A stretch of 64,000 bases of DNA, taken from Pseudomonas lalkuanensis. GTDB taxonomy: Bacteria; Pseudomonadota; Gammaproteobacteria; Pseudomonadales; Pseudomonadaceae. Within the stretch, counting starts at the first letter, position 1. Every line of letters starts with the position of its first letter. Below the pieces are notes generated by a model. The model was given only the letters and a program-made list of their open reading frames with translations, searched no databases and had not been told where the DNA came from. Shown piece by piece: positions 24,001-30,317 of this stretch. The stretch is taken from NCBI RefSeq assembly GCF_008807375.1, contig NZ_CP043311.1, positions 5,250,001 to 5,314,000 of the forward strand, in the 5' to 3' direction. The position numbers were made by a program, and so were the translations under genes.

Positions 24001-26878
24001 TCCAACCATTGGCCGAGCCGTCGGAGGCGGTCAGGTCCCACTTCGGCAGGTGGATGTGCTGGCCGATGATGTCGGTGGGCGTGCGCACCTGGTAGTCATC
24101 CAGCTCATACACCGCCGGGATCAGGTTGGTGTGCTGGTACATGGTGCAGTCGAAGGTGTTCATCCGCATCACCAGCGGCTCCGGCGGCTGCTGCTTGGTG
24201 ATCACCGGCCAGGCGTCTTCCCAGAGCGCGAGGATGCGGGTCTGCGGGAAGTGGTAGCCGACCTTGTTGAACACCGCATCGAACTGGATGTTGGCGCCCT
24301 TGTAGACGCGGGGGCGGTCGGCGGTGAACGCCGAGCTGCCGGTGAAGGACTGGCCGTCGAGGGTGTCGCCGCTGTTGAAGCGCCCCAGGGACGAAGCCTG
24401 GGTCAGGCGCTTGCTGGTGTCGTCCATGCAGGGCTCGTAGTAGGGCGCGCCGGGAACCGGCAAGGCGCCGTTGGTGCGGAAATCCCTGGCATGCACCGCG
24501 CCGCCGGGCAGCACGGCGAAACTCGGGTGGCTGGCCTTGGCGTGAAAGGCCATTACCGACTGCTCGACGTCTGTGCCCTCCTCCGGCAGGAACACCGCCT
24601 TGGCGCGGTGGACCACCTTGGAGAAGTCCAGGGCGCTGGTGACCACTTCGGCCTCGCCACCGGCAGACAGACCGTCGAGGGTGTGGCGCGGCAGGCCGCC
24701 GTCCCAGCCGCCGGCCTGGGCCGGGTCGATGTTGGCCCACAGGGCCTTGCCCGAATCACGCAGGCTCTGGGCCTTGCCGCTGTCGAGCATGTCCAGTGGC
24801 GGGGTGCTGGGGCGCTGGCCAACGGTGTTTTCGATCCCACCGATCCAGAACGGGAAGCCGGGGTTCTTCAGCGTGCCATCGGCGTTGCGGTTGGCTTCAC
24901 TGCGGTCCACCAGGGCGACAGAACCCACAGCCCGGCGTTCAGCTTCGTGAGCGGAATCGTCGCCGCCTTCTTCGTGTTCGCCATCATCGTCGGCCACAGG
25001 TGCTTCGCTGTACTTGGGCACCACGGCCACCTTGCCCGGCATGGGCGGCATCGCCTTGCCCGGCAGCGGGACGATGGCGGGAATCGGCGTACCGGCAATG
25101 ATTTCGCCGTCCGGCAGGGCGCGGGCGCCGGGCGCCGGCAGGCCGCTGCGCAGCTCGAAGGGCTTCTTGTGGAAGCCGTCGTCGCCCTCTTCCGACACGG
25201 CCAGGCGGGTGCCTTCCTCGAACACGTCGTGGATGCGCCACATGGCCCACATGCCCTGGGCGAAGTGCGGGTAGAAGTGGCAGTGGTAGATGGCATCGCC
25301 CGAGGTGCGGTTGCGGTTGCCGGAACCGCCGTTGGCGATCTCGTAGGTGTAGCCCGAGCCCGGCCCTATGCCCTGGGCGTCGATGTAGTCGGAGTTGTCG
25401 TCATTGGGGTTGAACAGCCACTGGTGGCCGTGCAGGTGAAACACGTGCTGCTCGTAGCCGTTGTGGGTGTTGCGGAAGCGCACCGCATCGCCGATGTAGC
25501 TGTGGGCGACGTTGGACGGCTCGGCGGGGAACAGCGCCATGGTCGCCTTGACCCCGGTGGTGCCCTCCGGCGGCGCTTCGCCGGGGCGGATGTTTTCCAG
25601 GCCGACGTTGGCCGGGACGTCCACCTGCATGGCGATGTCGCCGACGGTGTGGGCGCTGAGGAAAAACTCTTCGTAGGCGCAGGACAGGCAGTCGTGCATG
25701 GGGCCGACGCCGAGTCGGTTGGCCACCACTTCGGCGCCGATGCCACCAGCGCCGTAGTTGATCATGAAGGCGTCACGGGTGGGCTCCAGCACGTGGCCGA
25801 ACACCGGGTCGGCCCAGTAGCCGGGGAAGGCCTGGGCCACGGCGTTCTCGTCATGGAAGACCGAGGAGAAATCGCGGAATGGCTCCAGCCGGTTGGGCAG
25901 CGCCGGATTGCGCTTGCCGTAGCTTTCCAGCGGGTAGGTGTACTGCGCGAAGGTGCCGTCGGGGTTGGGCCCCATGACCACGGCGTCGGTGTCGCTGGCG
26001 ATGATCTCGCCGTTGTCCATCATGGCGATCACCGGCAGGCCGGCCTTGCCTTCCTCGATCCAGGGCGAGGCCTGTGGATAACGCGCCTCGTAGTCGATGA
26101 TCGGCTGTCCGGCCGGCGTGCGGCCGGTGCTGGCCAGGCGCATCTCTTCTTCGGTCACCACGTTGCGGTAGGTGCGCGCGCCCTTGGGCAGCACCACCAC
26201 CTGGGCGAACAGGCCATTGGCAGTGTTGCCGCCGGTGCCCTCACCGCCGAAGGTGGCGCCGTAGCTGCTGGCGGCAAAGGCGCCCTCGCGCTCGGCATAC
26301 AGGGTGTAGCTGCGGCTGCCGCCGGGCGGGATCAGGCTGTTGGGGTTGCGGCCAGCATTGGTGGCGATATCGCCGATGTCGTTCACCGCCTGCAAGCCGT
26401 TGACCTGGAAGCCGACATGGCGGTCGGCGACCTGCTCGTCCTTCTTGAACAGCGGGCCTTGCGGGTTGTGCGGGTTGGCCTGGTAGGCCAGCAGGTTCTG
26501 CAGGTTGATGGTCAGGCAATCCCCCGCGGCCACCCGCAGCACCAGCGGGCGTGGGCGCTTGTCCGGACGCAGCGCCACTTCGCCTGGCACCGCCGCACCG
26601 CCCTGGGTGAGCGGTACTTCATTGCGGTCCACCACGTCGCGGCGCAGGGCGAACATCATGCCGTTGATGTTCTGCGCACCCAGGCGGTTGAACATCAGTG
26701 GCTGGTCCAGGGCCACCACATTGGCCACCAGGTTGCGTTCGCAGCGCACGGCCGCCTGCGCGTCCCCGGTGGAGAAGAGCGCGCCCAGCAACAGCAGGGC
26801 ACCGCCCAGGTGAAGGGATGCCCCCTGGGCACCAAGGGATTTGGGGGTTGCACTGTTCGAAGGGTTAGTCCGGTTCAT
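21077..26878 (-). CDS. Giant multicopper oxidase, McoA/MofA-type candidate Mn(II) oxidase
   Basis: A 1933-residue secreted protein. ATG 26878 has GAGGT nine bases upstream. The signal peptide includes LHLGGALLLLGALFSTGDAQA. Copper motifs are spread over several cupredoxin domains: HVFHLHGHQW near residue 480, the type-1/trinuclear block YHCHFYPHFAQGMWAMW near 533, FTHDHFGPSTHQQLG near 1045, and HAGGHEEEHNVTLHGVKW near 1308. Two LRxAAGDC(L/V)(T/N)I-type cupredoxin starts (near residues 117 and 1540) suggest a duplicated layout. Size, domain spread and neighbours (SCO chaperones, cytochrome c, chaperone) fit McoA of P. putida GB-1 and MofA of Leptothrix, which are implicated in Mn(II) oxidation. 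The MnxG type is the alternative. Substrate is inferred, not shown. Confidence 0.85.
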   Translation of the reverse strand: MNRTNPSNSATPKSLGAQGASLHLGGALLLLGALFSTGDAQAAVRCERNLVANVVALDQPLMFNRLGAQNINGMMFALRRDVVDRNEVPLTQGGAAVPGEVALRPDKRPRPLVLRVAAGDCLTINLQNLLAYQANPHNPQGPLFKKDEQVADRHVGFQVNGLQAVNDIGDIATNAGRNPNSLIPPGGSRSYTLYAEREGAFAASSYGATFGGEGTGGNTANGLFAQVVVLPKGARTYRNVVTEEEMRLASTGRTPAGQPIIDYEARYPQASPWIEEGKAGLPVIAMMDNGEIIASDTDAVVMGPNPDGTFAQYTYPLESYGKRNPALPNRLEPFRDFSSVFHDENAVAQAFPGYWADPVFGHVLEPTRDAFMINYGAGGIGAEVVANRLGVGPMHDCLSCAYEEFFLSAHTVGDIAMQVDVPANVGLENIRPGEAPPEGTTGVKATMALFPAEPSNVAHSYIGDAVRFRNTHNGYEQHVFHLHGHQWLFNPNDDNSDYIDAQGIGPGSGYTYEIANGGSGNRNRTSGDAIYHCHFYPHFAQGMWAMWRIHDVFEEGTRLAVSEEGDDGFHKKPFELRSGLPAPGARALPDGEIIAGTPIPAIVPLPGKAMPPMPGKVAVVPKYSEAPVADDDGEHEEGGDDSAHEAERRAVGSVALVDRSEANRNADGTLKNPGFPFWIGGIENTVGQRPSTPPLDMLDSGKAQSLRDSGKALWANIDPAQAGGWDGGLPRHTLDGLSAGGEAEVVTSALDFSKVVHRAKAVFLPEEGTDVEQSVMAFHAKASHPSFAVLPGGAVHARDFRTNGALPVPGAPYYEPCMDDTSKRLTQASSLGRFNSGDTLDGQSFTGSSAFTADRPRVYKGANIQFDAVFNKVGYHFPQTRILALWEDAWPVITKQQPPEPLVMRMNTFDCTMYQHTNLIPAVYELDDYQVRTPTDIIGQHIHLPKWDLTASDGSANGWNYEDGTLSPASVVERIHAIREYNHCTGADARDGSAECPVARQHPYFGQFGRTDWLGARTTLQRWFADPLINTYNVDRGLGNIFTHDHFGPSTHQQLGLYATVLTEPAGSSWYHAETGQPLGSGRQDGGPTSWQAVIATGDLDGDGKNDSFREFFMEYSDFQHAYEAGVYVGAGPDGVPDAGAYPTSMDSFRYAINPPVRQSGSNLFESVREAAGGELPGCPSRPCPQAISVDDPGMFVVNYRNEPLALRVFDPNKVAPDGKPGMQADGLAGDLAYALQTRTDRAIPALNLAPSAISSASGPTGASTVFPPHINRAGDLPGDPFTPMLRAYSGDNVRLRMHAGGHEEEHNVTLHGVKWLHSGTGFGNSGNSGWKASQMVGISEQMGFVAPVAMMSGNTAMEAADYLYNLDASIEGYWNGIWGVMRNYTQPRNDLFALPNNPRPVSSRNTTQFDGVCPRTSPNPSGIGTRTTVQRNYEVAAVLANDVLPNTLGLTIGDPAGDRQHAGGPLNPQGGTLVFNPRQVTIPQVTVVDEEDGEVFTIGGQSGPLHDPTAILYVRKADLDPSTGKLKPGVPVEPLVLRAAAGDCVNITLENRLPLVMPDLPTYAVMQGLVKRDRNSAKGSTTFNNNMMRPSSHVGLHTQLLAYDITRSDGFNVGINPVQTVEPRGAAGGAWPSKTYKFYVGHLEREGKPVTQLGRSVDNITATPVEFGGFNLLPADPVKQGQKGLSGAMSIAPLGATWSEDASSRAAATVTPLSGTPYRDFSLVLHKSLNMRWASGRPVENMASEGFGVPADPKDNSGMAVNYRSEPLWYRFAKAPDAPFGHARGQGWGDVPDAHMAYSNERVGGDPVTPIMKVRPGQPFRTHVTMPSGGSRGMTFQLDGHVWAFNPFLSERIDQWGYPQKNAGIGSLRFGLNPAALYIGAQESVLPAAHFSLSIPSAGGANGVPGDYLYRDYAAFGNVGGVWGLLRVTNEP

Positions 26879-26932
26879 CTTGGCTGACCTCGGTATCAGG
26901 TGCACGGATGCCAAAGAGGGCAGGACTGCCCG

Positions 26933-26948
26933 AGCAATGCCTGTGCCA
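26933..26948 (-). promoter_or_regulatory. Sigma-54 promoter of the multicopper oxidase gene
   Basis: TGGCACAGGCATTGCT on the minus strand, identical over all 16 bases to the promoter at 20758-20773. The predicted start is near 26922, giving a leader of about 44 bases. A GGGCAGGACTGCCC palindrome overlaps the predicted start region. Confidence 0.85.
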
Positions 26949-27010
26949 CCACAGGAAAGCCAATGGATTCAGATAGTTATGCCAGACAACAGGGGAATGA
27001 CCAGTCGTTT

Positions 27011-27049
27011 CCCCACCCGATTCCCACCCAGTTCCCCGGTTTTCCGGGG
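27011..27049. promoter_or_regulatory. Upstream activator region with phased C-tracts
   Basis: CCCC/CCC tracts begin at 27011, 27023 and 27034, followed by GGGG at 27046. The last pair forms CCCC-GGTTTTCC-GGGG, a variant of the 6-base-spaced repeat, centred about 119 bp upstream of the predicted oxidase start. Confidence 0.55.
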
Positions 27050-27052
27050 GGC

Positions 27053-27159
27053 CTGTGGGAGCGAATTCAGTTGCGATGGGGGGCGATCAGGTGCGGCACC
27101 GAGGGTGGAGGACGACTATGGGAGCGATTCCAATCGCGAACAAATTCGCTCCCACAGGC
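27053..27159. repeat. REP-type palindromic elements
   Basis: TGTGGGAGCGAATTC at 27053 and a GGGAGCGATTCCAATCGCGA element ending in inverted AAATTCGCTCCCACAGG at 27119-27159. They lie between the oxidase activator region and the two distal activator-like sites. Confidence 0.65.
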
Positions 27160-27213
27160 CGGTGCGTCATTTGGGGCGATGATCGTGGAGGCGCCTTCAG
27201 GCACAGAAAACGC

Positions 27214-27246
27214 CCCCGCATCTGGGGAATTTCCCCACTAGCGGGG
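27214..27246. promoter_or_regulatory. Two distal CCCC-N6-GGGG sites
   Basis: CCCCGCATCTGGGG (27214-27227) and CCCCACTAGCGGGG (27233-27246) have centres 19 bp apart. The second overlaps the 3' end of the transglycosylase gene, whose stop codon is at 27238-27240. They lie about 300 bp upstream of the oxidase start and may act as distal enhancers. Confidence 0.55.
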
Positions 27247-27873
27247 TCGTTTCGCGTCGGCCTGGAGGCGTTGGTAGTGCCCCAGGACACTGGGCACGTA
27301 ACGCTGGGTTTCCGGGTAGGGAGGAATGACGCTGCCATAGGCGAGGACCGCCCCGGGGCCCGCGTTGTAGGCGGCCAGGGCCAGGGAAAGGTTGTTGTCG
27401 AACATCTTCATCATGCGCTTGAGGTAGCGCGCGCCGCCACGAACATTGGCGGCCGGGTCGAACACGTCGTGCACGCCCAGGTCCTTCGCGGTATCTGGCA
27501 TGAGCTGCATCAGGCCGGCGGCGCCCTTGGGCGAGAGGGCCAAGGGGTCGTAGTTGGATTCGGTGGTGATCACGGCATGCAGCAGTTCCGCCGGCAGGTC
27601 GTACTCGAAAGCCGCCTGGGCCACGATCAGGGCGTAGCGCGGCGCCTTTCTCGGCGCCCTGCGCGGGAGCTTGCGCGTTGGCTGGATGAAGTTCGGGGCC
27701 CTGGCCAGCACCGGTCTCTCGCGGGCCACGCGCACCAGATTCCGGTCCGTTCGGTGAATGTTGGTGAGGATGATGCTGCCGTTGGTGGAGACCACCTGAT
27801 AGATGTCGGAGCGGGCTTCGAACGCGGTAGTCGCAAGGATGCTGAACAGCACCAGGGTGGGCACTTTCATCAT
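27238..27873 (-). CDS. Lytic transglycosylase (SLT domain)
   Basis: A 211-residue secreted protein: signal peptide (to about residue 22), a short beta segment (SDIYQVVSTNGSIILTNIHR, DUF4124-like), a basic linker, and an SLT domain with catalytic Glu in HAVITTESNYDP, GAAGLMQLMPDTAKDLGV and LALAAYNAGPGAV. These enzymes cleave peptidoglycan and commonly accompany envelope-spanning secretion machines to make room for them. It is transcribed away from gspG-gspF from a shared intergenic region and has its own sigma-54-like promoter. Confidence 0.88.
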   Translation of the reverse strand: MMKVPTLVLFSILATTAFEARSDIYQVVSTNGSIILTNIHRTDRNLVRVARERPVLARAPNFIQPTRKLPRRAPRKAPRYALIVAQAAFEYDLPAELLHAVITTESNYDPLALSPKGAAGLMQLMPDTAKDLGVHDVFDPAANVRGGARYLKRMMKMFDNNLSLALAAYNAGPGAVLAYGSVIPPYPETQRYVPSVLGHYQRLQADAKRPR

Positions 27874-27926
27874 TGTTCTCCCCTGTCAGGGTCAACGCCT
27901 TTCGGGTTTCCGAGTGCTGTACCGTC

Positions 27927-27942
27927 AGCAAAGCACGTGCCG
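27927..27942 (-). promoter_or_regulatory. Sigma-54 promoter of the transglycosylase gene
   Basis: CGGCACGTGCTTTGCT on the minus strand keeps GG/GC with ten-base spacing; only the first base departs from TGGCAC-N5-TTGCT. The predicted start near 27916 leaves a 43-base leader. I see no perfect CCCC-N6-GGGG site at the expected distance. Confidence 0.6.
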
Positions 27943-27950
27943 AGTGATGC

Positions 27951-27972
27951 GGCGGGCGATGTGTCGCCCGCC
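27951..27972. repeat. Inverted repeat in the divergent gspG/transglycosylase region
   Basis: GGCGGGCGA-TGTG-TCGCCCGCC, nine-base perfect arms with a four-base loop and no T tract. It sits between the two divergent promoters, so an operator or insulating hairpin is possible. Confidence 0.5.
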
Positions 27973-27986
27973 CTCGCCCGCTCGTC

Positions 27987-28002
27987 GTGCACAGCTCTTG
28001 CA
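27987..28002 (+). promoter_or_regulatory. Possible sigma-54 promoter of gspG-gspF
   Basis: GTGCACAGCTCTTGCA resembles TGGCAC-N5-TTGCA but has TG in place of the usually invariant GG at -24. An imperfect CCC-N6-GGG site lies about 127 bp upstream (27880-27891). Weak on its own; context supports it. Confidence 0.35.
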
Positions 28003-28036
28003 TAGCCCCCTGTGCCGAACCGCACTGGAGGCTCCC

Positions 28037-28459
28037 ATGAAGACGTTTCGCCGACCCGAACAGGGATTTACCCTCCTCGAGCTCCTGGTTGTGCTGGTGG
28101 TGCTCGGCCTGTTGGCCGGAATTGTGGCGCCAAAATATTTCAATCAACTGGGCAAGTCCGAGACCAAAGTGGCCCGCGCGCAGATCGAGGGACTGGTGAA
28201 GGCGCTGGATATCTACCGCCTGGAAGTGGGCCGCTACCCCAGCACCGAGCAGGGTCTTGCGGCACTGGTGGCCGCGCCGTCAGACGAGCCTCGCTGGGGC
28301 GGTCCCTATCTGCAGAAGGATGTGCCCCAGGACCCCTGGGGACGCGCCTATGTCTATCGCTCCCCCGGTGAGAACGGCGACTTCGACCTGCTCACCCTGG
28401 GCAAGGATGGCCAGCCCGGCGGCGATGGCGATAACGCCGAAGTCACCAGTTGGCAGTGA
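28037..28459 (+). CDS. gspG: GspG-like major pseudopilin
   Basis: A 140-residue protein: leader MKTFRRPEQG cleaved before FTLLELLVVLVVLGLLAGIVA with Glu 5, then the GspG core KYFNQLGKSETKVARAQIEG, LDIYRLEVGRYPSTEQGLAAL, GPYLQKDVPQDPWGRAYVY and the C-terminal LLTLGKDGQPGGDGDNAEV that binds calcium in GspG. It fits the major pseudopilin better than the three proteins in the main operon. ATG 28037 has CTGGAGG upstream. gspF follows with coupled translation. Confidence 0.9.
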   Translation: MKTFRRPEQGFTLLELLVVLVVLGLLAGIVAPKYFNQLGKSETKVARAQIEGLVKALDIYRLEVGRYPSTEQGLAALVAAPSDEPRWGGPYLQKDVPQDPWGRAYVYRSPGENGDFDLLTLGKDGQPGGDGDNAEVTSWQ

Positions 28460-28464
28460 CCGTC

Positions 28465-29655
28465 ATGCGCTTCCAGGTGAAGGCGGTGCGCGCCCAGGCC
28501 GGGGTGGTGGCGCTGGTGGTGGAAGCGGCCAACCCGGACGACGCCCGCCGCCAGGCTGAAGCCCAGGGCCTGCGAGTGCTGGCCATGCGCGCCGAGCACG
28601 GCTGGTCGCTGCGCGGCTGGCGGCGCCGGGAGGCATTCCCGCTACTGCTGTTCAGCCAGGAGCTGACCACCCTGCTGAATGCCGGACTGGCGCTGATCGA
28701 CGCGCTGGAGAGCCTCGCCGAAAAAGAGGCCGACCCGCTGGCGCGCAAGGTGCTGGCCGGGCTGGTGCGCCTGCTCTATGAGGGCAAGTCGCTGTCCCAG
28801 GCACTGGCGCAGTTCCCTCTGCTGTTCCCCTCGCTCTATGTGGCCCTGGTGCAGTCCAGCGAGAAGACCGGCGCGCTGGGTGACGCCCTTGGCCGCTACG
28901 TGGCCTACCGCACGCGGATGGACGAAGTGCGGCAGAAAATCATCAGCGCCTCGGTGTACCCGGTGCTGTTGTTCCTGGTGGGCTGCGGCGTGCTGCTGTT
29001 CCTGGTGGGTTATGTGGTGCCGCGCTTCAGCCTGGTGTTCGAGGGGCTGGGCTCGAACCTGCCCTGGCTGTCCCAGGTGCTGCTGCACAGTGGTCTGTTC
29101 CTGCACTCGCACCAGGCCGAGGTGTTCGGCGGCGCGGCCCTGGCGTTGCTGACGCTGATCTTCCTGCTGCGCCAGGAATGCGTCCGCCGCGCGCTGGCTC
29201 GCCAGGTGGAACGCCTGCCGGCGATCCGCGAGCGCCTCCAGGTCTACGAATTGGCGCGCTTCTATCGCTCGCTGGGCATCCTCCTGCAAGGCGGGATTCC
29301 CATCCTCACCGCCATCGGCATGGTCCGTGGCCTGCTCGGCGCCGCCTCCCGCCCGCGCCTGGACCAGGCCGCCGCGCGGATCCGCGAAGGTCAGGCGCTG
29401 TCCCGCGCGCTGGAGGAACATGGCCTGGCGACGCCAGTGTCCCTGCGCATGCTCCGGGCGGGCGAACAGTCCGGCAACCTGGGCGAGATGATGGAACGCA
29501 CAGCGGACTTCCATGACGAAGAAACCAGCCGCTGGATCGAATGGTTCGTGCGCCTTTTCGAGCCGCTGCTGATGACCTTCATCGGCCTGATCATCGGGGT
29601 GATCGTGATCCTGATGTACATCCCGATCTTCGAGTTGGCGTCGAGCATTCAGTGA
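28465..29655 (+). CDS. gspF: GspF-like inner-membrane platform protein
   Basis: A 396-residue polytopic protein with two T2SSF domains (FSQELTTLLNAGLALIDALE and FYRSLGILLQGGIPILTAIG) and three transmembrane segments (about 165-190, 215-240, 370-393). ATG 28465 begins the usual GspF N terminus; GTG 28456, overlapping the gspG stop as GTGA, is an alternative. GspF is the only core inner-membrane component missing from the operon at 6-15 kb, so this satellite pair completes that machine. Confidence 0.9.
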   Translation: MRFQVKAVRAQAGVVALVVEAANPDDARRQAEAQGLRVLAMRAEHGWSLRGWRRREAFPLLLFSQELTTLLNAGLALIDALESLAEKEADPLARKVLAGLVRLLYEGKSLSQALAQFPLLFPSLYVALVQSSEKTGALGDALGRYVAYRTRMDEVRQKIISASVYPVLLFLVGCGVLLFLVGYVVPRFSLVFEGLGSNLPWLSQVLLHSGLFLHSHQAEVFGGAALALLTLIFLLRQECVRRALARQVERLPAIRERLQVYELARFYRSLGILLQGGIPILTAIGMVRGLLGAASRPRLDQAAARIREGQALSRALEEHGLATPVSLRMLRAGEQSGNLGEMMERTADFHDEETSRWIEWFVRLFEPLLMTFIGLIIGVIVILMYIPIFELASSIQ

Positions 29656-29960
29656 GGCTTTTTCTGGGGCTCGATCTCGGTGGGGCACAAACCCGGTGGG
29701 AGCGAATTCATTCGCGAAAAGCGCCGCGGCCCGGCCCGACAGGTAGGGTGGATAAAAGCGCGTTATCCACCCTAAGCGCTGGTTGGCAATCCATTGGCCT
29801 GCAACTACCCTCAACCCCGGCCCCTCTCCCGCAAGCGGGAGAGGGGTGACGCCCGGTCCCCCTCGGCGCAGGCCCTGTGGGGGCGATTTCAATCGCCATG
29901 CAGGACGCAGTCCTGCCCTTCAGGCAATCGGGAAGATCCAGGTCTAGTCTTGAGCCTGCC
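29656..29960. other. Non-coding repeat-rich region before tRNA-Ala
   Basis: These 305 bases hold a REP element (29697-29723), an 11-bp inverted repeat AGGGTGGATAA...TTATCCACCCT (29745-29773), a CCCCTCTCCCGCAAGCGGGAGAGGGG hairpin (29820-29846), and a REP variant with a GCAGGACGCAGTCCTGC hairpin (29874-29918). I see no gene. Confidence 0.65.
29745..29773. repeat. Dispersed inverted repeat AGGGTGGATAA
   Basis: Perfect 11-base arms around a seven-base loop (AAGCGCG). It is surrounded by other palindromic elements between gspF and the tRNA. Confidence 0.6.
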
Positions 29961-30036
29961 GGGGACGTAGCTCAGCTGGGAGAGCGCGGCGTTCGCAACG
30001 CCGAGGTCGGGAGTTCGATCCTCCTCGTCTCCACCA
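29961..30036 (+). tRNA. tRNA-Ala (anticodon CGC)
   Basis: A 76-nucleotide cloverleaf ending in an encoded CCA. The acceptor stem GGGGACG/CGTCTCC contains the G3:U70 alanine identity pair. The D arm is GCTCAGCTGGGAGAGC and the anticodon loop TTCGCAA gives CGC, reading GCG, between CGGCG/CGCCG stems. The T arm contains GTTCGATC. Confidence 0.95.
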
Positions 30037-30043
30037 GGAAAAG

Positions 30044-30076
30044 GCCCCCGAAGGTGAAGGACCTTCGGGGGCTTGT
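30044..30076. terminator. Bidirectional intrinsic terminator
   Basis: GCCCCCGAAGGT and ACCTTCGGGGGC arms around GAAGG. The plus-strand tail is short (TTGT). The minus-strand tail CCTTTTCC is better, so it ends both the tRNA and the small minus-strand gene at 30081. Confidence 0.75.
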
Positions 30077-30080
30077 CGTG

Positions 30081-30179
30081 TCAGGCGTGGCCATAGGCGA
30101 GCCAGGCAAGGCCACTCAGGGCAGTGGCGATGGCCAGGCTGAGAAGTTGGTGTTCCAGCATGAGTTCGAGCGAAAGCAT
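30081..30179 (-). CDS. Small hydrophobic protein, 32 residues
   Basis: A short open frame with a good ribosome site (GAGGA eight bases before ATG 30179). Its product has an acidic N terminus followed by a hydrophobic segment (LLSLAIATALSGLAWLAYGHA) that could span the membrane once. A terminator follows its stop directly. Function unknown; I do not recognise a family. Expression is an inference from the start and end signals. Confidence 0.5.
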   Translation of the reverse strand: MLSLELMLEHQLLSLAIATALSGLAWLAYGHA

Positions 30180-30317
30180 GGGGCAGTCCTCGTGTCCGGT
30201 TGGGAATCCAGTCGCCACGATCTTGATCCGCCCTGTCGCGTCGGTCGATCTGTCAACTTTTCGCCCTGTAAAGAAAAAGCGCAGGTCGATGCCTGCGCCT
30301 GTTTCATTCCGGCGAGA

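Larger units (their letters stand above)
26879..27237. other. Non-coding control region upstream of the multicopper oxidase
   Basis: This 359-base stretch carries the oxidase promoter (26933-26948), phased C-tracts at 27011, 27023 and 27034, an activator-like repeat at 27034-27049, two REP-type elements (27053-27159), and the first of two further CCCC-N6-GGGG sites beginning at 27214. I see no gene. Confidence 0.7.

Noticed and set aside
21206..26887. Long plus-strand frames (about 700 and 1120 codons) opposite the multicopper oxidase
   Set aside because: Antisense shadows of a highly GC-biased gene. No recognisable domain, and the oxidase strand carries all copper motifs.
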